Below are positions 12,539-15,305 of a DNA stretch of 15,305 bases, one piece after another. This DNA comes from an uncultured Spongiibacteraceae bacterium. Its GTDB lineage: Bacteria > Pseudomonadota > Gammaproteobacteria > Pseudomonadales > Dasaniaceae. The stretch covers positions 1 to 15,305 of the forward strand of contig CALBVI010000189.1 of NCBI GenBank assembly GCA_937969395.1. The letters are read 5' to 3'. The position numbers and the translations under genes were made by a program. The notes under the pieces are model-generated. The model was not told the DNA's origin, did no database searches, and saw nothing but the letters and a program-made list of their open reading frames with translations. Each line of letters starts with the position of its first letter. Within the stretch, counting starts at the first letter, position 1.

Positions 12539-13936
12539 ATGGTTGATACAACTTCTCGATCTCCGTTAGCCTTTTTATTGAACAATCGTTTGTTAGTTGT
12601 TTTTTTATTAATTATTGCTGCGGTGGCTTATTATTTTTTAAAGCCTACAGCGAGTTATCAGACGACAACTGCACCAAGGATCAGTGCAGTTACACGAGGT
12701 GATATTGAAAATACGGTTACGGCTGCGGGTAAATTAACCTCTAAGGATTGGGTTGATATCGGCGCTCAAGTTTCAGGGCAATTAGAAACAATCCATGTTG
12801 AAATAGGCGATGTTGTTACTGAAGGTCAATTGTTGGCAGAGATTGATGCCACCGTGCAATTTGCGAAAGTTGAAGCATCGCGTGCAAGCCTTAATGCGCT
12901 GAAGTCGCAAGAGATTAGCAGAGCCTCAAAATTGGACTTGGCAAAACTAACCGCTGACCGTCAAGGTCGAATGATGAAAGAGCGTGCTACCAGTCAGCAA
13001 GATTACGATAATGCGCAGAATGCATTGATCGAGGCACAAGCTTCATTACTACAACTGGCAGCGCAGATTGCACAGAGTGAAGCCAGCTTGAGCAGTCTAG
13101 AGGCGGAGTTAGGCTATACAACAATCTACGCGCCTATGGACGGCACTGTTGTCAGTATTGCTGCTAAAGAAGGGCAAACATTAAATGCTAATCAACAAGC
13201 GCCAACTATTTTAACGATTGCTGATTTAGCAGTAATGACCGTTGAGGCGGAGGTGTCAGAGGCAGATATTGGCAAGCTGAAAAAGAATATGCCGGTTTAT
13301 TTTTCAACCTTAGGCGGTGGTGAGCGTCGCTGGAATAGTAACGTTAGACAAATTTTACCTACACCTGTTACATCCAATAATGTTGTGCTCTATACCGTGT
13401 TATTTGATATTGATAATGCCGATAGCTCGTTGTTATCCGAGATGACTGCTCAAGTATTTTTTGTCACATCCTCTGCAAGAGATGTCATTACTGTACCCGT
13501 TGGTGCGCTGACCTATATTGAAGATGAGTCCGCGGCCACTAAAACAAATGATGTTGCCGCTACTGTGCCTGGCAATCGCTTTGCCGATCTCACCGATGAG
13601 CAGCGACAAGCGCGTATAAAAGAGCGTGCCGCTAATGGCGGCGGTCAGCGTGGCGAAGGTGGAGGCCGTAGAGGTGGCGGTGGTACTCAGCGTGCTTCAG
13701 CAGCCCCTGCGGTTTTTGAAAGTTCAGTGCCGCGTCGAGCTACAGTGAGTCGACAAATTGCTGAAGACGAATTTGAAACTGTTGAAGTGCAAGTAGGTGT
13801 GGCAAGCCGTATTTCTGCAGAAATTATTTCAGGCCTCAAAGAAGGTGATCAAGTGGTTTCTGGCATCATTCAGCAAACAGCAGTGACGGCGCAGCAAGCT
13901 ACCACCACTAACACACGTATACCTCGTGGCTTCTAG
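12539..13936 (+). CDS. macA: MacA-like periplasmic adaptor of a tripartite exporter
   Basis: The 465-residue product has one N-terminal membrane anchor (about 17-34). It then shows the membrane-fusion layout: an Ile-Gly-Ala-Gln-Val-Ser-Gly-Gln first half of the lipoyl domain (about 75-105), a helical hairpin (about 110-190), the second lipoyl half with Ile-Tyr-Ala-Pro-Met-Asp-Gly-Thr-Val, a beta-barrel domain (about 225-325) and a membrane-proximal domain (about 395-455). It would link the MacB pump to an outer-membrane TolC-type channel. Between barrel and membrane-proximal domains there is an unusual insertion of about 65 residues with Leu351-Thr-Asp-Glu-Gln355 followed by a Gly/Arg-rich run (about 366-382), which makes it longer than E. 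coli MacA. macB follows after 23 bp, so they form an operon under the CpxR-box promoter. The Shine-Dalgarno is weak. Confidence 0.9.
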   Translation: MVDTTSRSPLAFLLNNRLLVVFLLIIAAVAYYFLKPTASYQTTTAPRISAVTRGDIENTVTAAGKLTSKDWVDIGAQVSGQLETIHVEIGDVVTEGQLLAEIDATVQFAKVEASRASLNALKSQEISRASKLDLAKLTADRQGRMMKERATSQQDYDNAQNALIEAQASLLQLAAQIAQSEASLSSLEAELGYTTIYAPMDGTVVSIAAKEGQTLNANQQAPTILTIADLAVMTVEAEVSEADIGKLKKNMPVYFSTLGGGERRWNSNVRQILPTPVTSNNVVLYTVLFDIDNADSSLLSEMTAQVFFVTSSARDVITVPVGALTYIEDESAATKTNDVAATVPGNRFADLTDEQRQARIKERAANGGGQRGEGGGRRGGGGTQRASAAPAVFESSVPRRATVSRQIAEDEFETVEVQVGVASRISAEIISGLKEGDQVVSGIIQQTAVTAQQATTTNTRIPRGF

Positions 13937-13959
13937 TTCAGTATTATTTGGTAATTAAG

Positions 13960-15305
13960 ATGATGAATGAAACTGAAAATTTAGAACAGCCACTGATTGA
14001 ACTTGAAAATATCCGTCGTACTTTTGTGACAGGCGGTGGTGTTGAAGTTCATGCATTGAGAGGGGTTTCTCTCTCGATTTATCCCGGTGAGTTCCTGGCA
14101 ATTATAGGACAGTCAGGGTCGGGAAAGTCGACCTTAATGAATGTGCTCGGCTGCTTGGACCGTCCAACTTCTGGTAGCTACCGCTTTTCTGGAAAAGATA
14201 TTAAGTCATTTGATGCTGATGGCTTGGCGTGGTTGCGTCGAGAAGCCTTTGGTTTTGTCTTCCAGCAATACAATTTATTATCGACTGCTACAGCAGAAGA
14301 GAATGTAGAAGTGCCTGCTATTTATGCGGGGCTGTCACATGTGGAGCGTAGAAAACGCGCCAGTGAATTGCTCGAAAAGCTAGGCTTAGGCGATCGCATG
14401 GATCATCGGCCTAGTCAGCTTTCTGGAGGCCAGCAGCAGCGTGTTTCTATCGCTAGAGCGTTAATGAATGGCGGTAAAGTTATTCTCGCAGATGAACCTA
14501 CCGGTGCACTTGATAGCCAGAGCGGAAAAGAAGTTATGGCATTGCTCGAAGAGCTTGCCCGCCTTGGTCATACCGTTATTCTCATTACTCATGATGCTGA
14601 AGTTGCAGATCACGCTGATCGTACTATTGAATTTCGCGATGGCGAAGTACTCAACGATAGTGGCTACCAGCCGAGTAAAAAAGCTGTCAGCAGTGATAAT
14701 AAAGTTGATTTGACCAAGATAGATGAAGCTAACACCTCGAAAGCTATGATATCAGGCGCTGGTGAAGCGCTTCGTATGGGTTTGCGCTCTTTAATGGCAA
14801 ATGTATTTCGTACCGTTTTAACGTTGCTTGGTATTGTTATTGGCGTTGCATCTGTTGTGGCTATGTTAGCGATTGGTGAAGGTGCGCAACAAGATATTAT
14901 TGATCGTATCAGTTCGCTTGGTGTAAACATGCTGACAATTAGCCCACAAAATAGAGGGCGACCCGGACAACGTGGAGGTTCGGCAGCAACCTTAACCATT
15001 GAAGATGCAAAGCTAGTCCCTGACTCTATCAGCAATGTTCAATATGTTTTGCCCGAGATTCGATCTAACGCAACCGTTAGGCTCGGTAATCTTGATTATC
15101 AAACAACGGTAACCGGTACGGGTGAAAACTTACCCGAGGCTAGAGCGTGGCCCTTATCGGAAGGAGTGTTTTTTACTGAAGAGGATAGCGATGACTATAC
15201 GCCTGTTGCTGTTTTAGGACAGACAGTAGTAGAAAATTTATTACCCGACGGCGGTACTATTATTGGTGAGTATATTCTTATTAAGAGTATTCCTTTTCAG
15301 GTCAT
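13960..15305 (+). CDS. macB: MacB-like ABC exporter, ATPase-permease fusion (3' end outside window)
   Basis: The frame is open from the ATG at 13960 to the window edge (448 codons plus two bases). Residues 1-235 are an ABC ATPase of the LolD/MacB type: Walker A Gly50-Gln-Ser-Gly-Ser-Gly-Lys56-Ser-Thr, a Q-loop Gln-Gln-Tyr-Asn-Leu, signature Leu154-Ser-Gly-Gly-Gln-Gln-Gln-Arg, Walker B ending Asp178-Glu179 and H-loop His211. After a linker comes the first membrane segment (about 285-308) and the start of the MacB periplasmic core domain. The fusion of ATPase and permease in one chain is the MacB arrangement. A second ATG follows directly (13963) and could be the start. The periplasmic part has a short Gly/Arg-rich stretch (about 330-342) reminiscent of the insertion in MacA. 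Substrate unknown; relatives export macrolides, peptides or siderophores. Confidence 0.92.
   Translation, partial: MMNETENLEQPLIELENIRRTFVTGGGVEVHALRGVSLSIYPGEFLAIIGQSGSGKSTLMNVLGCLDRPTSGSYRFSGKDIKSFDADGLAWLRREAFGFVFQQYNLLSTATAEENVEVPAIYAGLSHVERRKRASELLEKLGLGDRMDHRPSQLSGGQQQRVSIARALMNGGKVILADEPTGALDSQSGKEVMALLEELARLGHTVILITHDAEVADHADRTIEFRDGEVLNDSGYQPSKKAVSSDNKVDLTKIDEANTSKAMISGAGEALRMGLRSLMANVFRTVLTLLGIVIGVASVVAMLAIGEGAQQDIIDRISSLGVNMLTISPQNRGRPGQRGGSAATLTIEDAKLVPDSISNVQYVLPEIRSNATVRLGNLDYQTTVTGTGENLPEARAWPLSEGVFFTEEDSDDYTPVAVLGQTVVENLLPDGGTIIGEYILIKSIPFQV

Noticed and set aside
14468..15035. Open frames within macB on both strands (14468-14713 plus, 14664-15035 minus)
   Set aside because: The macB frame is continuous across both and carries all the ABC motifs.

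Overview
The window looks like chromosomal DNA of a Gram-negative gammaproteobacterium, probably a marine or aquatic one. The reasons are moderately AT-rich DNA, a CpxRA-type two-component system with Spy/CpxP-like periplasmic proteins, a DUF502 membrane protein, a PilZ/YcgR-type protein, a chemoreceptor and a MacAB-type exporter. I cannot place it below class level with confidence; a marine Cellvibrionales-like lineage is a guess. No RNA genes, insertion sequences, phage genes or CRISPR arrays are visible.

Left part (1-4801), mostly housekeeping: a truncated DUF1631-like gene translationally coupled to a small zinc-ribbon membrane protein, a DUF502 membrane protein, a PaaI-type hotdog thioesterase, an uncharacterised 149-residue protein, moaA (molybdopterin biosynthesis) and a PilZ c-di-GMP receptor.

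Middle part (4848-10150): three small secreted Spy/CpxP-like genes on the minus strand (4886-5305, 8188-8649, 9562-10032). They are interspersed with a small secreted helical protein (5800-6078), a methyl-accepting chemotaxis protein with a CHASE8-like sensor (6567-8114) and a secreted DUF6152 protein (8944-9381). Strong hairpin terminators follow the helical protein and the chemoreceptor.

Right part (10190-15305): a CpxR-like response regulator and CpxA-like sensor kinase, then macA and the first 448 codons of macB, which runs off the window.

The main discovery is regulatory. The sequence GTAAA-N5-GTAAA, which is the classical CpxR box, occurs upstream of all three Spy-like genes, in the divergent region shared with cpxR, and upstream of macA. 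The three Spy-like promoters also share a perfectly conserved 14-bp element and a CATACT -10 hexamer at an identical 15-bp distance, although the proteins they drive are very different. The locus therefore reads as a compact, self-contained envelope-stress module: the CpxA/CpxR pair would sense envelope damage, switch on three different periplasmic Spy-like proteins, autoregulate, and activate a MacAB exporter. The MacA adaptor carries an unusual Gly/Arg-rich insertion preceded by an LTDEQ segment that resembles the Spy signature.
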